This document shows positions 11,701-23,868 of a DNA stretch of 64,000 nucleotides, piece by piece; position 1 is the first letter of the stretch, and the number at the start of each line of letters is the position of its first letter. The notes beneath the pieces were generated by a model. It did not search any database, was not told the origin of the DNA, and saw only the letters and a program-made list of their open reading frames with translations. Both the position numbers and the translations under genes were made by a program. The stretch is from Balanoglossus misakiensis (lineage: Eukaryota > Hemichordata), in assembly GCA_040954595.2 (NCBI GenBank), contig CM082577.2:18600001-18664000 (forward strand), read 5' to 3'.

Positions 11701-12680
11701 TTTTTTTCTTGTGTAGTTTTTTTGCTCAGGTAGATCTTGAAAACGGCTGAACCTACAAATCTCAAACTTGGTACAGTGGTGCAGGCCATTTGGGAGCTTG
11801 TGCAGTACCTTTGAGAATGTTTAATAAGTCATGTGACCTGATGACCATATATGGGCAAAGTTTTCAAATGGGCCTAATTTGCATATTAATGGAGATATCT
11901 AAATTCTTTTAGCGATTTTCGCGGACCATGTGGTCAGTGTCCTACATGCCAAATTTCAAGGCCCTGGGCCAAGTCAATTTTGAGAAGATTTTTAAATATT
12001 ATATTTCATATTTTTTGTACCCAGCCTATACTGTCTTTAGTTAAGGTGTGATGCTATTCCCACATCTGTGCAATGGTCCTGTACAGTGACAGTCTATTGG
12101 CAGTGAGCAGAATGGGACCAAAATAAAAGGCAGAATTTTGGGCTCACCTGTAACACCTGCTTAACTCATTAATTATGTGCATACCTAATTCTGGGCTAAC
12201 TAATAGGGCTAGAGGTTTCGTGCTTGTGGGACATGGACCATTATAGGGTCAAAATTTCTTGCCCAAATTTTGCATGACCTCAGGTGACCTTTGACCTACT
12301 TTCCTATATCTCGTCATCCAGAGCAGGTACAGACTTTGAGTTTGGAGGGTTGGGACTATAATTGAAAAGCCAAAATTTGGGGTCACCTGTGATACCTGCT
12401 TATCTCATTAATTATGCGCATACCTAATTCCAGGCTAACCAATAGAGCTACAGGTTTGATTTTTGTTGAACATGGACCAGTATGGGATTAAAATTTCTTG
12501 CCCAATTTTGGGTGACCTCAGGTGACCTTTGACCTACTTTCCTATATCTCGGCATCCAGAACAGGTACAGCATTTGTGTTTGGATGGATCGAACTTTTTG
12601 CCCAAATTTTGGGTGACCACATATGACCTTTGACCTTCAGCTTAAGCTTGTGCCCGTCATCGCTGCTTGCAGCTATATTT
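11701..12680 (+). mobile_element. Family A composite unit A-4 (short)
   Basis: Head without its own cassette; CCATATATGG box near 11,846; 240-bp repeats with DR1-type sites near 12,286, 12,526 and 12,625; 3' terminus GCTTGTGCCC plus hairpin at about 12,645-12,680. The last 400 bp are almost the same as 14,240-14,470. Confidence 0.65.
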
Positions 12681-12709
12681 TGTGCCCTATTGGTATTACT
12701 GGGGTTTTT
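12681..12709 (+). repeat. Truncated 5' hairpin cassette
   Basis: Only the right end survives: TGTGCCCTATTGGTATTACTG plus the T-run. The near-identical locus at 14,471-14,520 has the full cassette. About 22 bp comprising the left arm and loop are missing here, as expected if replication slipped across the hairpin. Confidence 0.7.
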
Positions 12710-13155
12710 CATCCTTTTTTTTTTCTTGTGTAGTTTTTTTGCCCAACAGGATCTTGAAAATGGCTGAACCTACATATCTCAAACTTGGCACAATGGTGCA
12801 GGCCTATGAGAGCTGGTGCAGTACCCCTGTGAATGTTTAAATAGTCATGTGACCTGATGACCATATATGGGCAAAGTTTTCAAATGGACCTAATTTGCAT
12901 ATGAGTAGAGATATCAAAATTCTTTTAGCAACTTTTGTGAACCATGTGATCAGTGTCCTACATGCCAAATATCAAGGCCGTGGGCCAAGTCTATTTTGAG
13001 AAGAAGACGTTTTTATTTTTCATATTTTTGGACCCAGCCATGGGCCTATACTTTCTATAGTTAAGCTATGAGGCTATGTCCACGTCTGTTTAATGGTCCT
13101 GTTCAGTGACTCTCTATTGGCCCGTGAGCAGAACAGGACCACAATAAAAGGCAAA

Positions 13156-13552
13156 TTATATTATATCATGCTACCGTCCGCGATTCTGATTGGACGAGAG
13201 CTATGGTAAAATACTGTTTTACCACTGCTGGCAGTGGTAAAACGGGCCCCTGAACTAGCATGCAGCAGGGAAAATGTGCGGTTATACCACAGTCGCGCGG
13301 GATTAAACCAAATGAATAACATAAAAACACTTGAATTTACGGATGTTTTATTTTGGAACTGCTCTGCTCTGAATATTTTGCACTTTTGTCACTTTTTGGC
13401 GTCTGCTTTATGTTTAATGCTCGATCCCGGGCCGCACGTGTTTACATTCACCGTCGCCATGTTGGTTCACGATCGTAATTTCTTTTTCTGACGCCGTTTC
13501 GGTAAGAAAATGACACTGATTTGCCACAAAAACAACTGTTGATATAATATAA
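13156..13552. mobile_element. Small inverted-repeat element (MITE-like)
   Basis: The ends are perfect 13-bp inverted repeats, TTATATTATATCA. A strong internal hairpin at 13,216-13,243 has 13-bp arms (GTTTTACCACTGC). GC content is higher than in the surroundings. An 85-codon frame at 13,234-13,491 has no known domain. The target duplication is unclear because a second element abuts the right end. Confidence 0.55.
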
Positions 13553-13553
13553 T

Positions 13554-13704
13554 AGCAATAACCCCCGCCTCAGTCGGGTATACACTCGATTTTGGTACAA
13601 TTAGCTGCATATAGCACTCGCCTAACGGCTCGTGCTATATGTCTCGAATTGTACCAAAATCTCGTGTATACCCGCCTGCGGCGCCTGCGGCGGGGGTTAT
13701 TGCT
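13554..13704. mobile_element. 151-bp foldback hairpin element
   Basis: A nearly complete palindrome: AGCAATAACCCCCGCC at the left is mirrored by GGCGGGGGTTATTGCT at the right, and GGGTATACACTCGATTTTGG pairs with its complement further in. It directly abuts the preceding MITE, so the two may have moved together or one inserted beside the other. Confidence 0.65.
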
Positions 13705-14470
13705 TAAATATTGGGCTCACCTGTAACACCTGCTTAACTCATTAATTATGTGCATACCTAATTCCAGGCTAACTAATACGGCTAGAGGTTTTGTTCTTGT
13801 GGGACATGGACCAGTATGGGATCAAAAATTTTTGCCCAAATTTTGGGTGACCTCAGGTGACCTTTGACCTACTCTCCTATATCTCGGCATCCACAGCAGG
13901 TACAGACTTGGCGTTTGGAGGGTTGTGACTAAAATTGAAAAGACAAAATTGGGGGTCACCTGTGACACCTGCTTATCTCATTAATTATGTGCATACCTAA
14001 TTCCAGGCTAACCAATAGGGCTAGAGGTTTGATTTTCGTTGAACATGGACCAGTATGGCATAAAATTTCTTGCCAAAATTTTGGGTGACCTCAGGTAACT
14101 TTTGACCTACTTTACCATATCTCGGCAACCAGAGCAGATACAGCCTTGGCATTTGGAGGGATGGAACGCCTAATGGAGCCTTACACTTTACCTCATTAAT
14201 TATGTGCATACCTAATTCCAGGCTAGCCAATAGAGCTACAGGTTTGATTTTTGTTGAACATGGACCAGTATGGGGTTAAAAAAAATTTGCCCAATTTTGG
14301 GTGACCTCAGGTGACCTTTGACCTACTTTCCTATATCTCGGCATCCAGAACAGGTACAGCATTTGTGTTTGGATGGATCGAACTTTTTGCCCAAATTTTG
14401 GGTGACCACATATGACCTTTGACCTTCAGCTTAAGCTTGTGCCCGTCATCGCTGCTTGCAGCTATATTTT

Positions 14471-14520
14471 AGGGCACAAGCCAAGCAGGCTTGTGCCCTA
14501 TTGGTATTACTGGGGTTTTT
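14471..14520 (+). repeat. 5' hairpin cassette, GGGCACAAGC subtype
   Basis: AGGGCACAAGCC-AAGCA-GGCTTGTGCCCT, then ATTGGTATTACTGGGG and a T-run. The 3' terminus just before it carries the matching arm GCTTGTGCCC, so terminus and cassette share the variant base. Confidence 0.8.
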
Positions 14521-14873
14521 CATCCTTTTTTTTTTCTTGTGTAGTTTTTTTGCCCAACAGGATCTTGAAAATGGCTGAACCTACATATCTCAAACTTGGC
14601 ACAATGGTGCAGGCCTATGAGAGCTGGTGCAGTACCCCTGTGAATGTTTAAATAGTCATGTGACCTGATGACCATATATGGGCAAAGTTTTCAAATGGGT
14701 CTAATTTGCATATGAATAGAGATATCAAAATTCTTTTAGCAACTTTTGTGGACCATGTGATCAGTGTCCTACATGCCAAATATCAAGGCTGTGGGCCAAG
14801 TCTATTTTGAGAAGAAGACGTTTTTATTTTTCATATTTTTGGACCCAGCCATGGGCCTATACTTTCTATAGTT
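14521..14873 (+). repeat. Family A head, truncated
   Basis: Head motif with 'ATCTTGAAAATGGCTGAACC', the CCATATATGG box and the GAGAAGAAGACG stretch. The copy stops at TTTCTATAGTT, where the longest cassette array begins. Confidence 0.65.
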
Positions 14874-15284
14874 GGGGGCACAAGCGCCCTCAGGCGGCTT
14901 GTGCCCCCATTGGTATTGTTGGAATTTTTCTTTATTAGGGGCACAAGCCTATCGGGCTTGTGCCCATATTGGTATTGTTGGAATTTTTCTTTATTATTAT
15001 TGGGGGCACAAGCGCCCTCAGGCGGCTTGTGCCCCCATTGTTATTGTTGGAATATTTAGGTGGCTTGCGCTTGGGCCCTATTGGTTTCGTTGGGGTTTTT
15101 CAGTCTTTCTTTCTTTCTTTCCTTCTTAGGGCACAAGCCCAGCAGGCTTGTGCCCTATTGTTTTTACTGGAGTTTTTAGGGCCCAAGCGCATACCAGCGC
15201 TTGGGCCCTATTGGTTTCGTTGGGGTTTTTTAGGGCCCAAGCGCATACCAGCGCTTGGGCCCTATTGGTTTCGTTGGGGTTTTT
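14874..15284 (+). repeat. Array of seven 5' hairpin cassettes of at least four subtypes
   Basis: Cassettes start near 14,874 (GGGGGCACAAGC), 14,937 (AGGGGCACAAGCC), 15,001 (GGGGGCACAAGC), 15,058 (right half only, GCGCTTGGGCCCT), 15,127 (AGGGCACAAGCC), 15,177 and 15,231 (both AGGGCCCAAGCG). Spacers after the stem fall into A-type (TATTACTGG, TATTGTTGG, TTTTTACTGG) and B-type (TTTCGTTGG). Each ends in a T-run, some followed by CTTT or TATT remnants. The last two are identical and B-type, and a B-type body follows at once. Translated, the 50-54-bp periodicity makes repetitive peptides, which I treat as artefacts. Confidence 0.8.
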
Positions 15285-16716
15285 CTTTCTTCTTTCTTTC
15301 TTTATTCTTGTGTCAATTCTTTGTCGCTCTAGATCTCAGACACCGCTGCAGGTACACTTCTGAAACTTGCTACAGTGGTCAAGGTCAATGAGTAGTCGTG
15401 CATTGAACCTGTGAATTTTTAATTAGTCACGTGACCTGGCGGCCATATTGGATTTTCTGAAAAAATGCAAATCTCAGATCTCAGAAACTACAAGTCAGAT
15501 CGACTTCAAATTTGGTGTGCAGGTAGTCTACCTTCTACCCATCATTTTTGTAATTGGATATTTTGCTGTAAATGTTGCAGTTTTTTTGCTACAATTTTTT
15601 TTCTGAAATCTGGCTTAAATTTCAAAAATCTTCTTCTCCAGAACCGGTGATAACTGAGTCACGCGGTTTGGGGTATGTGGTCACCTAACTGATGTCTATC
15701 AAGTTTGCGAAGATCATTGTGATTGGTCGAAGATTATGGCGGCCATATTGGATTTTCGAAAAACCATAGTAAAATTTCAAAAATCTTCTTCTCAAGAACG
15801 GGCGATAACCGAGTCACAAGATTTGGTGTGTGTGGTCATTAAACAGGTGTCTATCAAGTTTGCGAAGGGGAATGTGATTGGTCGAAGATTATGGCGGCCA
15901 TATTGGATTTTGTGAAAAACGATTAAAAAGTAAAAATTCCTTTTCTAGCCTAAAAATTGATAGCACAGAAATTCTTTTTATGGATATGAATCATCATATG
16001 ACAAGAATAAGCTATAAATATTTTGGTAATTTTGGCAATGACCTTTGACCTACTTTTGACGCATCATTTTTCTGCATATCTAATTCCAGGCTTACCAATA
16101 GGGCTATAAGTTTGGTTTTTGATGTATGTGGATTTGTATGTGATCAAAAAATGTTGCTACTTTTCATGACCCCTTTGACCTCTGGTGACCTCATTAAATA
16201 TGCGCATACCTAATTAATGATGAACCAATACACCTAGAGGTTTTGTTTTTGTTATACATGGACCAGTATGGGGTCAAAATATTTTGCCCAAATGTTGGGT
16301 GACCTCGGGTGACCTTTGACCTACTTTTGCATATCTCGACATCCACAGCAGATACATCCTTGGCGTTTGGAGGTATGGGGCCATAATGAAAAGCCACAGT
16401 TTTGGGTCACCTTTGACACCTGCTTAACTCATTATTTATGTGCATACCTAATTCCGGGCTAACCAAAAGGGCTAGAGGTCTGGTTTTTGTTGGACATGGA
16501 CCACTATGGGTCACAATTTTCTGCCCAAATTGTGGGTGACCTCTGGGTGACCTTTGACCTACTTAACACTATATCAACACCAAGCATAGATATAACCTTG
16601 ATATTTCATGGGATAAAACACAGCATTATGTTTCTACTCATTAATTATGTGCATATCTAATAATCTGATCAGATAATAGAGCTTGGGCCCGGACAATGCT
16701 GCTTGCAGCTTTAATT
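15285..16716 (+). mobile_element. Family B composite unit B-1
   Basis: CTTT microsatellite; head with 'TAGATCTCAGACACCGCTGC'; E-box CACGTGAC; three subrepeats of about 145 bp, each ending GGCGGCCATATTGGATTTT; then three 240-bp-type repeats with DR1 sites near 16,043, 16,312 and 16,552; and the 3' terminus GCTTGGGCCC plus GCTGCTTGCAGC and TTTAATT at 16,681-16,716. B-5 is almost identical, even in small variants, so one of the two is a recent copy. Confidence 0.7.
15428..15451 (+). promoter_or_regulatory. Example E-box plus YY1-like site in a B head
   Basis: CACGTG at 15428-15433 is a palindromic E-box of the USF/MYC type. Four bases later GGCGGCCATATTGG contains CCATNTT, the core of the YY1 consensus. 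In family A the same position carries CCATATATGG, a perfect CArG (SRF) box. Binding is inference. Confidence 0.5.
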
Positions 16717-16769
16717 AGGGCCCAAGCGCATACCAGCGCTTGGGCCCTATTGGTTTCGTTGGGGTTTTT
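16717..16769 (+). repeat. 5' hairpin cassette (B type)
   Basis: AGGGCCCAAGCG-CATACCAG-CGCTTGGGCCCT, TTTCGTTGGGG, T-run. It follows the B-1 terminus directly and opens unit B-2. Confidence 0.8.
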
Positions 16770-18453
16770 CTGTCTTTCCTTCTTTCTTCTTTCTTCTTCT
16801 TTCTTTATTCTTGTGTCAATTCTTTGTCGCTCTAGATCTCAGACACCACTGCAGGTACACTTCTCAAACTTGCTACAGTGGTCAAAGTCAATGAGTAGTC
16901 GTGCATTGAACCTGTGAATTTTTAATTAGTCACGTGACCTGGCGGCCATATTGGATTTTCTGAAAAAAATCAAATCTCAGATCTCAGAAACTACAAGTCA
17001 GAACGACTTCAAATTTGGTGTGCAGGTAGTCTACCTTCTACCCATCATTTTTGTAATTGGATATTTTGCTGTAAATGTTGCAGTTTTTTTGCTACAATTT
17101 TTTTTCTGAAATCTGGCTTAAATTTCAAAAATCTTCTTCTCCAGAACCGGTGATAACTGAGTCACGCGGTTTGGGGTATGTGGTCACCTAACTGATGTCT
17201 ATCAAGTTTGCGAAGATCATTGTGATTGGTCGAAGATTATGGCGGCCATATTGGATTTTCGAAAAACCATAGTAAAACTTCAAAAATCTTCTTCTCAAGA
17301 ACGGGCGATAACCGAGTCACAAGATTTGGTGTGTGTGGTCATTAAACAGGTGTCTATCAAGTTTGCGAAGGGGAATGTGATTGGTCGAAGATTATGGCGG
17401 CCATATTGGATTTTGTGAAAAACGATTAAAAAGTAAAAATTCCTTTTCTAGCCTAAAAATTGATAGCACAGAAATTCTTGTTATGGATATGAATCATCAT
17501 ATGACAAGAATAAGCTATAAATATTTTGGTAATTTTGGCAATGACCTTTGACCTACTTTTGACGCATCATTTTTCTGCATATCTAATTCCAGGCTTACCA
17601 ATAGGGCTATAAGTTTGGTTTTTGATGTATGTGGATTTGTATGTGATCAAAAAATGTTGCTACTTTTCATGACCCCTTTGACCTCTGGTGACCTCATTAA
17701 ATATGCGCATACCTAATTAATGATGAACCAATAGACCTAGAGGTTTTGTTTTTGTTATACATGGACCAGTATGGGGTCAAAATATTTTGCCCAAATGTTG
17801 GGTGACCTCGGGTGACCTTTGACCTACTTTTGCATATCTCGACATCCACAGCAGATACAGCCTTGGCGTTTGGAGGTATGGGGCCATAATGAAAAGCCAA
17901 AGTTTTGGGTCATCTGTGACACCTGCTTAACTCATTATTTATGTGCATACCTAATTCCAGGCTAACCAAAAGGGCTAGAGGTCTGGTTTTTGTTGGACAT
18001 GGACCACTATTGGTCAAAATTTTCTGCCCAAATTTTGGGTGACCTCAGATGACCTTTGACCTACTTTTGCATATCTCGGCATCCAAAGCAGGTACAGCCT
18101 TGGCATTTGGAGATATGGGGCCATAATGAAAAGCCAAAGTTTTGGGTCACCAGTGACACCTGCTTAACTCATCATTTATGTGCATACCTAATTCCGGGCT
18201 AACCAAAAGGGCTAGAGGTCTGTTTTTGTTGGACATGGACCACTATGGGTAAAATTTTCTGCCCAAATTGTGGGTGACCTCTGGGAGACCTTTGACCTAC
18301 GTAACACTATATCAGCACCAAACATACATATAACCTTGATATTTCATGGGATAAAACACAGCATTATGTTTCTACTCATTAATTATGTGCATATCTAATA
18401 ATCAGATCAGATAATAGAGCTTGGGCCCGGACAATGCTGCTTGCAGCTTTAAT
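16770..18453 (+). mobile_element. Family B composite unit B-2
   Basis: Same plan as B-1, with three GGCGGCCATATTGG subrepeats and four 240-bp repeats (DR1 sites near 17,546, 17,817 and 18,053; a variant near 18,290). The 3' terminus is GCTTGGGCCC plus hairpin plus TTTAATT. It differs from B-1 by one extra 240-bp repeat. Confidence 0.7.
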
Positions 18454-19616
18454 TCTTTCTTTCTTTCTTTCTTTATTCTTGTGTCATTTCTTTGTCGCTC
18501 TAGATCTCAGACACCGCTGCAGGTACACTTCTCAAACTTGCTACAGTGGTCAAGGTCAATGGGTAGTCGTGCATTGAACTCTTGAATTTTTAATTAGTCA
18601 CGTGACATGGCGGCCATATTGGATTTTCTGAAAAAATGCAAATCTCAGATCTCAGAAACTACAAGTCAGATCGACTTCAAATTTGGTGTGCAGGTAGTCT
18701 ACCTTCTACCCATCATTTTTGTAATTGGATATTTTGCTGTAAATGTTGCAGTTTTTTTGCTACAATTTTTTTTCTGAAATCTGGCTTAAATTTCAAAAAT
18801 CTTCTTCTCCAGAACCGGTGATAACCGAGTGACGCGGTTTGGGGTATGTGGTCACCTAACTGATGTCTATCAAGTTTGATAAGAAGCATTGTGATTGAAC
18901 GAAGATTATGGCGGCCATATTGGATTTTCGAAAAACCATAGTAAAACTGCAAAAATCTTCTTCTCCAGAACGGGCGATAACTGAGTCGCAAGATTCGGGG
19001 AGTATGGTCACAACACTGATGTCTATCAAGTTTGCAAAGAGCATTGTGATTGGTTGAAGATTATGGCGGCCATATTGGATTTTGTAAAAAGCAGTGAAAA
19101 ATTGAAATTCCTTTTCCTTGTCTAAAAATTGATAGCATAGAGGTTTGGTTTTTGTTGGACATGGACCAGTATGGGATCAAAATTTTTTGCCCAAATGTTG
19201 GGTAACCTCTGGTGACCTTTGACCTACTTTCGCATATCTCAGCATCTAGAGCAGATACAGCCATGGCATTTTGTAGGATGGGACCAGAATGTAAAGCCAC
19301 ATTTTTGGGTCACCTGTGACACCTGCTGACCTCATTAAATATGCACATACCTGATTACATCCGAACCAAAAGAGCTAGAGTTTTGGTTTTTGTTGGACAT
19401 GGACCAGTATGAGTAAAAAAAAATTGCCCAAATGTTGGGTGACCTTAGGTGACCTTTGACCTACTTCACCCTATTTCAGCAGCAAAAATACACACATCCT
19501 TGTTATGTCATGAGATAATACATCCGATAGAAAATTCTGTTTCTTCTCATTCATACTGTGCATATATAATTCAAGATCAGCGCTTGGGCCCGACAATGCT
19601 GCTCGCAGCTTTAATT
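18454..19616 (+). mobile_element. Family B composite unit B-3 (headless, internally deleted)
   Basis: Starts directly with CTTT repeats after the previous terminus and has no hairpin cassette. It has three GGCGGCCATATTGG subrepeats, then jumps from 'AAATTGATAGCATAG' straight into the middle of a 240-bp repeat (near 19,138), so roughly one repeat and the linker have been lost. Two DR1 sites remain, near 19,213 and 19,451. Terminus subtype GCGCTTGGGCCCGACAATG with GCTGCTCGCAGC. Confidence 0.65.
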
Positions 19617-20899
19617 CTTTCTTTCTTTCTTTCTTTCTTTCTTTATTCTTGGTTCACTTCTTTGTCGCTCTAGATCTCAGACACCACTGCAGGTACAGTT
19701 TTCAAACTTGCTACAGTGGTCAAGGTCAATGAGTAGTCGTGCATTGAACCCTTGAATTTTTAATTAGTCACGTGACCTGGCGGCCATATTGGATTTTCTG
19801 AAAAAATGCAAATCTCAGATCTCAGAAACTACAAGTCAGATCGACTTCAAATTTGGTGTGCAGGTAGTCTACCTTCTACCCATCATTTTTGTAATTGGAT
19901 ATTTTGCTGTAAATGTTCCAGTTTTTTTGCTACAATTTTTTTTCTGAAATCTGGCTTAAATTTCAAAAATCTTCTTCTCCAGAACCGGTGATAACCGAGT
20001 GACGCGGTTTGGGGTATGTGGTTACCTAACTGATGTCTATCAAGTTTGCAAAGAGCATTGTGATTGGTCGAAGATTATGGCGGCCATATTGGATTTCGTA
20101 AAAAGCAGTGAAAAATTGAAATTCGTTTTCCTAGTCTAAAAATTGATAGCATACAAATTCTTTTCATGGATATCAATCGTCATATGACTAAAATATGTTA
20201 CAAATTTTTGGCGATTTTTCACATGACCTTTGACCTACTTATCACGCATTATTATTTCTGCATATCTAATTCAAGGCTAACCTATAGGGCTAGACGTTTG
20301 GTTTTTGATGCATGTGGATTAGTGTGTGATCAAAATATTTTGCTACTTTTCATGACCCCTTTGACCTCTGCTGACCTCATTAATTATGTGCATAGCTAAT
20401 TACAGGCGAACCAATAGAGCTAGAGGTTTGGTTTTTGTTGGACATGGACATGTATGGGATCAAAATTTTTTGCCCAAATTTTGGAAGACCTCTGGTGACC
20501 TTTGACCTACTTTCGCATATCTCAGCATCCAGAGCAGATACATCCCTGGCATTTGGCAGGATGGGACCAAAATGTAAAGCCACATTTTTGGGTCACCTGT
20601 GACACCTGCTGACCTCATTAAATATGCACATACCTAATTACATGCGAACCAATAGAGCTAGAGTTTTGGTTTTTGTTGGACATGGACCAGTATGGGTCAA
20701 AAAAATTTGCCCAAATGTTGGGTGACCTCAAGTGACCTTTGACATACTTCACCCTATTTCAGCAGCAAAAATACACACGTCCTTGTTATGTCATGAGATA
20801 ATACACCCGATAGAAAATTCTGTTTCTTCTCATTCATACTGTGCATATATAATTCGAGATCAGCGCTTGGGCCCGACAATGCTGCTCGCAGCTTTAATT
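19617..20899 (+). mobile_element. Family B composite unit B-4 (headless)
   Basis: CTTT tract of about 30 bp, head, and only two GGCGGCCATATTGG subrepeats (the middle one is missing). The linker 'TTTTCATGGATATCAATCG' and three 240-bp repeats follow (DR1 sites near 20,224 and 20,500, a variant near 20,735). Terminus subtype GCGCTTGGGCCCGACAATG. Confidence 0.65.
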
Positions 20900-21005
20900 A
20901 GGGCCCAAGCGCGCACAAGCGCTTGGGCCCTATTGGTTTCGTTGGAATTTTTAGGGCCCAAGCGCATACCAGCGCTTGGGCCCTATTGGTTTCGTTGGGG
21001 TTTTT
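20900..21005 (+). repeat. Two 5' hairpin cassettes (B type)
   Basis: The first (20,900-20,952) has loop CGCACAAG with spacer TTTCGTTGGAA. The second (20,953-21,005) has loop CATACCAG with spacer TTTCGTTGGGG. Both stems are AGGGCCCAAGCG/CGCTTGGGCCCT. Confidence 0.8.
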
Positions 21006-22437
21006 CTGTCTTTCCTTCTTTCTTTATTCTTCTGTCATTTCTTTGTCGCTCTAGATCTCAGACACCGCTGCAGGTACACTTCTCAAACTTGCTACAGTGG
21101 TCAAGGTCAATGAGTAGTCGTGCATTGAACTCTTGAATTTTTAATTAGTCACGTGACATGGCGGCCATATTGGATTTTCTGAAAAAATGCAAATCTCAGA
21201 TCTCAGAAACTACAAGTCAGATTTACTTCAGATTTGGTGTGCTGGTAGTGTACCTTCTGCCCATCATTTTTGTAATTGGATATTTTGCTGTAAATGTTGC
21301 AGTTTTTTTGCTACAATTTTTTTTCTGAAATCTGGCTTAAATTTCAAAAATCTTCTTCTCCAGAACCGGTGATAACTGAGTCACGCGGTTTGGGGTATGT
21401 GGTCACCTAACTGATGTCTATCAAGTTTGCGAAGATCATTGTGATTGGTCGAAGATTATGGCGGCCATATTGGATTTTCGAAAAACCATAGTAAAATTTC
21501 AAAAATCTTCTTCTCAAGAACGGGCGATAACCGAGTCACAAGATTTGGTGTGTGTGGTCATTAAACAGGTGTCTATCAAGTTTGCGAAGGGGAATGTGAT
21601 TGGTCGAAGATTATGGCGGCCATATTGGATTTTGTGAAAAACGATTAAAAAGTAAAAATTCCTTTTCTAGCCTAAAAATTGATAGCACAGAAATTCTTTT
21701 TATGGATATGAATCATCATATGACAAGAATAAGCTATAAATATTTTGGTAATTTTGGCAATGACCTTTGACCTACTTTTGACGCATCATTTTTCTGCATA
21801 TCTAATTCCAGGCTTACCAATAGGGCTATAAGTTTGGTTTTTGATGTATGTGGATTTGTATGTGATCAAAAAATGTTGCTACTTTTCATGACCCCTTTGA
21901 CCTCTGGTGACCTCATTAAATATGCGCATACCTAATTAATGATGAACCAATACACCTAGAGGTTTTGTTTTTGTTATACATGGACCAGTATGGGGTCAAA
22001 ATATTTTGCCCAAATGTTGGGTGACCTCGGGTGACCTTTGACCTACTTTTGCATATCTCGACATCCACAGCAGATACAACCTTGGCGTTTGGAGGTATGG
22101 GGCCATAATGAAAAGCCACAGTTTTGGGTCACCTTTGACACCTGCTTAACTCATTATTTATGTGCATACCTAATTCCGGGCTAACCAAAAGGGCTAGAGG
22201 TCTGGTTTTTGTTGGACATGGACCACTATGGGTCACAATTTTCTGCCCAAATTGTGGGTGACCTCTGGGTGACCTTTGACCTACTTAACACTATATCAAC
22301 ACCAAGCATAGATATAACCTTGATATTTCATGGGATAAAACACAGCATTATGTTTCTACTCATTAATTATGTGCATATCTAATAATCTGATCAGATAATA
22401 GAGCTTGGGCCCGGACAATGCTGCTTGCAGCTTTAAT
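21006..22437 (+). mobile_element. Family B composite unit B-5 (near-copy of B-1)
   Basis: Sequence and length follow B-1 almost base for base, including the rare variant 'CAATACACCTAGAGG' and the 3' terminus. The first subrepeat head differs (AGTCAGATTTACTTCAG). It has three subrepeats and three 240-bp repeats. Together with B-6 it points to duplication of a multi-unit block. Confidence 0.7.
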
Positions 22438-23868
22438 CTGTCTTTCTTTCTTTCTTTATTCTTGTGTCATTTCTTTGTCGCTCTAGATCTCAGACACCGC
22501 TGCAGGTACACTTCTCAAACTTGCTACAGTGGTCAAGGTCAATGGGTAGTCGTGCATTGAACCCTTGAATTTTTAATTAGTCACGTGACATGGCAGCCAT
22601 ATTGGATATTCTGAAAAAATGCAAATCTCAGATCTCAGAAACTACAAGTCAGATCGACTTCAAATTTGGTGTGCAGGTAGTCTACCTTCTACCCATCATT
22701 TTTGTAATTGGATATTTTGCTGTAAATGTTGCAGTTTTTTTGCTACAATTTTTTTTCTGAAATCTGGCTTTAATTTCAAAAATCTTCTTCTCCAGAACCG
22801 GTGATAACCGAGTGACGCGGTTTGGGGTATGTGGTCACCTAACTGATGTCTATCAAGTTTGATAAGAAGCATTGTGATTGGTCGAAGATTATGGCGGCCA
22901 TATTGGATTTTCGAAAAACCATAGTAAAACTGCAAAAATCTTCTACTCCAGAACGGGCGATAAATGAGTCGCAAGATTCGGGGAGTATGGTCACAACACT
23001 GATGTCTATCAAGTTTGCAAAGAGCATTGTGATTGGTCGAAGATTATGGCGGCCATATTGGATTTCGTAAAAAGCAGTGAAAAATTGAAATTCCTTTTCC
23101 TAGTCTAAAAATTGATAGCATACAAATTCTTTTCATGGATATCAATCTTCATATGACTAAAATATGTTACAAATTTTTGGCGATTTTTCACATGACCTTT
23201 GACCTACTTATCACGCGTTATTATTTCTGCATATCTAATTCAAGGCTAACCTATAGGGCTAGACGTTTGGTTTTTGATGCATGTGGATTAGTGTGTGATC
23301 AAAATATTTTGCTACTTTTCATGACCCCTTTGACCTCTGCTGACCTCATTAATTATGTGCATAGCTAATTACAGGCGAACCAATAGAGCTAGAGGTTTGG
23401 TTTTTGTTGGACATGGACATGTATGGGATCAAAATTTTTTGCCCAAATTTTGGAAGACCTCTGGTGACCTTTGACCTACTTTCGCATATCTCAGCATCCA
23501 GAGCAGATACATCCATGGCATTTGGCAGGATGGGACCAGAATGTAAAGCCACATTTTTGGGTCACCTGTGACACCTGCTGACCTCATTAAATCTGCACAT
23601 ACCTGATTACATCCGAACCAAAAGAGCTAGAGTTTTGGTTTTTGTTGGACATGGACCAGTATGGGTAAAAAAAAATTGCCCAAATGTTGGGTGACCTTAG
23701 GTGACCTTTGACCTACTTCACCCTATTTTAGCAGCAAAAATACACACATCCTTGTTATGTCATGCGATAATACATCCGATAGAAAATTCTGTTTCTTCTC
23801 ATTCATACTGTGCATATATAATTCAAGATCAGCGCTTGGGCCCGACAATGCTGCTCGCAGCTTTAATT
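22438..23868 (+). mobile_element. Family B composite unit B-6 (headless)
   Basis: Short CTTT tract and three subrepeats (the first reads GGCAGCCATATTGGATATT). It shares the peculiar 'TTTGATAAGAAGCATTGTG' variant with B-3 near 18,880. The linker and three 240-bp repeats follow, with DR1 sites near 23,193, 23,466 and 23,702. Terminus GCGCTTGGGCCCGACAATG. Confidence 0.65.

Larger units (their letters stand above)
12710..14470 (+). mobile_element. Family A composite unit A-5, interrupted by two palindromic insertions
   Basis: The head has 'ATCTTGAAAATGGCTGAACC' and the CCATATATGG box. It is interrupted at 13,155 in the GGCAAAATTTTGGGCTC stretch by about 550 bp of foreign DNA and resumes at 13,705. 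Tandem 240-bp repeats follow to 14,430, then the 3' terminus GCTTGTGCCC plus hairpin. Confidence 0.65.

Noticed and set aside
14874-15284. CRISPR-like or integron-like cassette array
   Set aside because: Neither unique spacers nor associated genes are present; the units are whole-length copies with small variants.
14960-15391. Open frame of 143 codons across hairpin cassettes
   Set aside because: It only translates GC-rich hairpins, T-runs and microsatellite; cassette lengths of 49-54 bp keep frames open by chance and frames shift between arrays.
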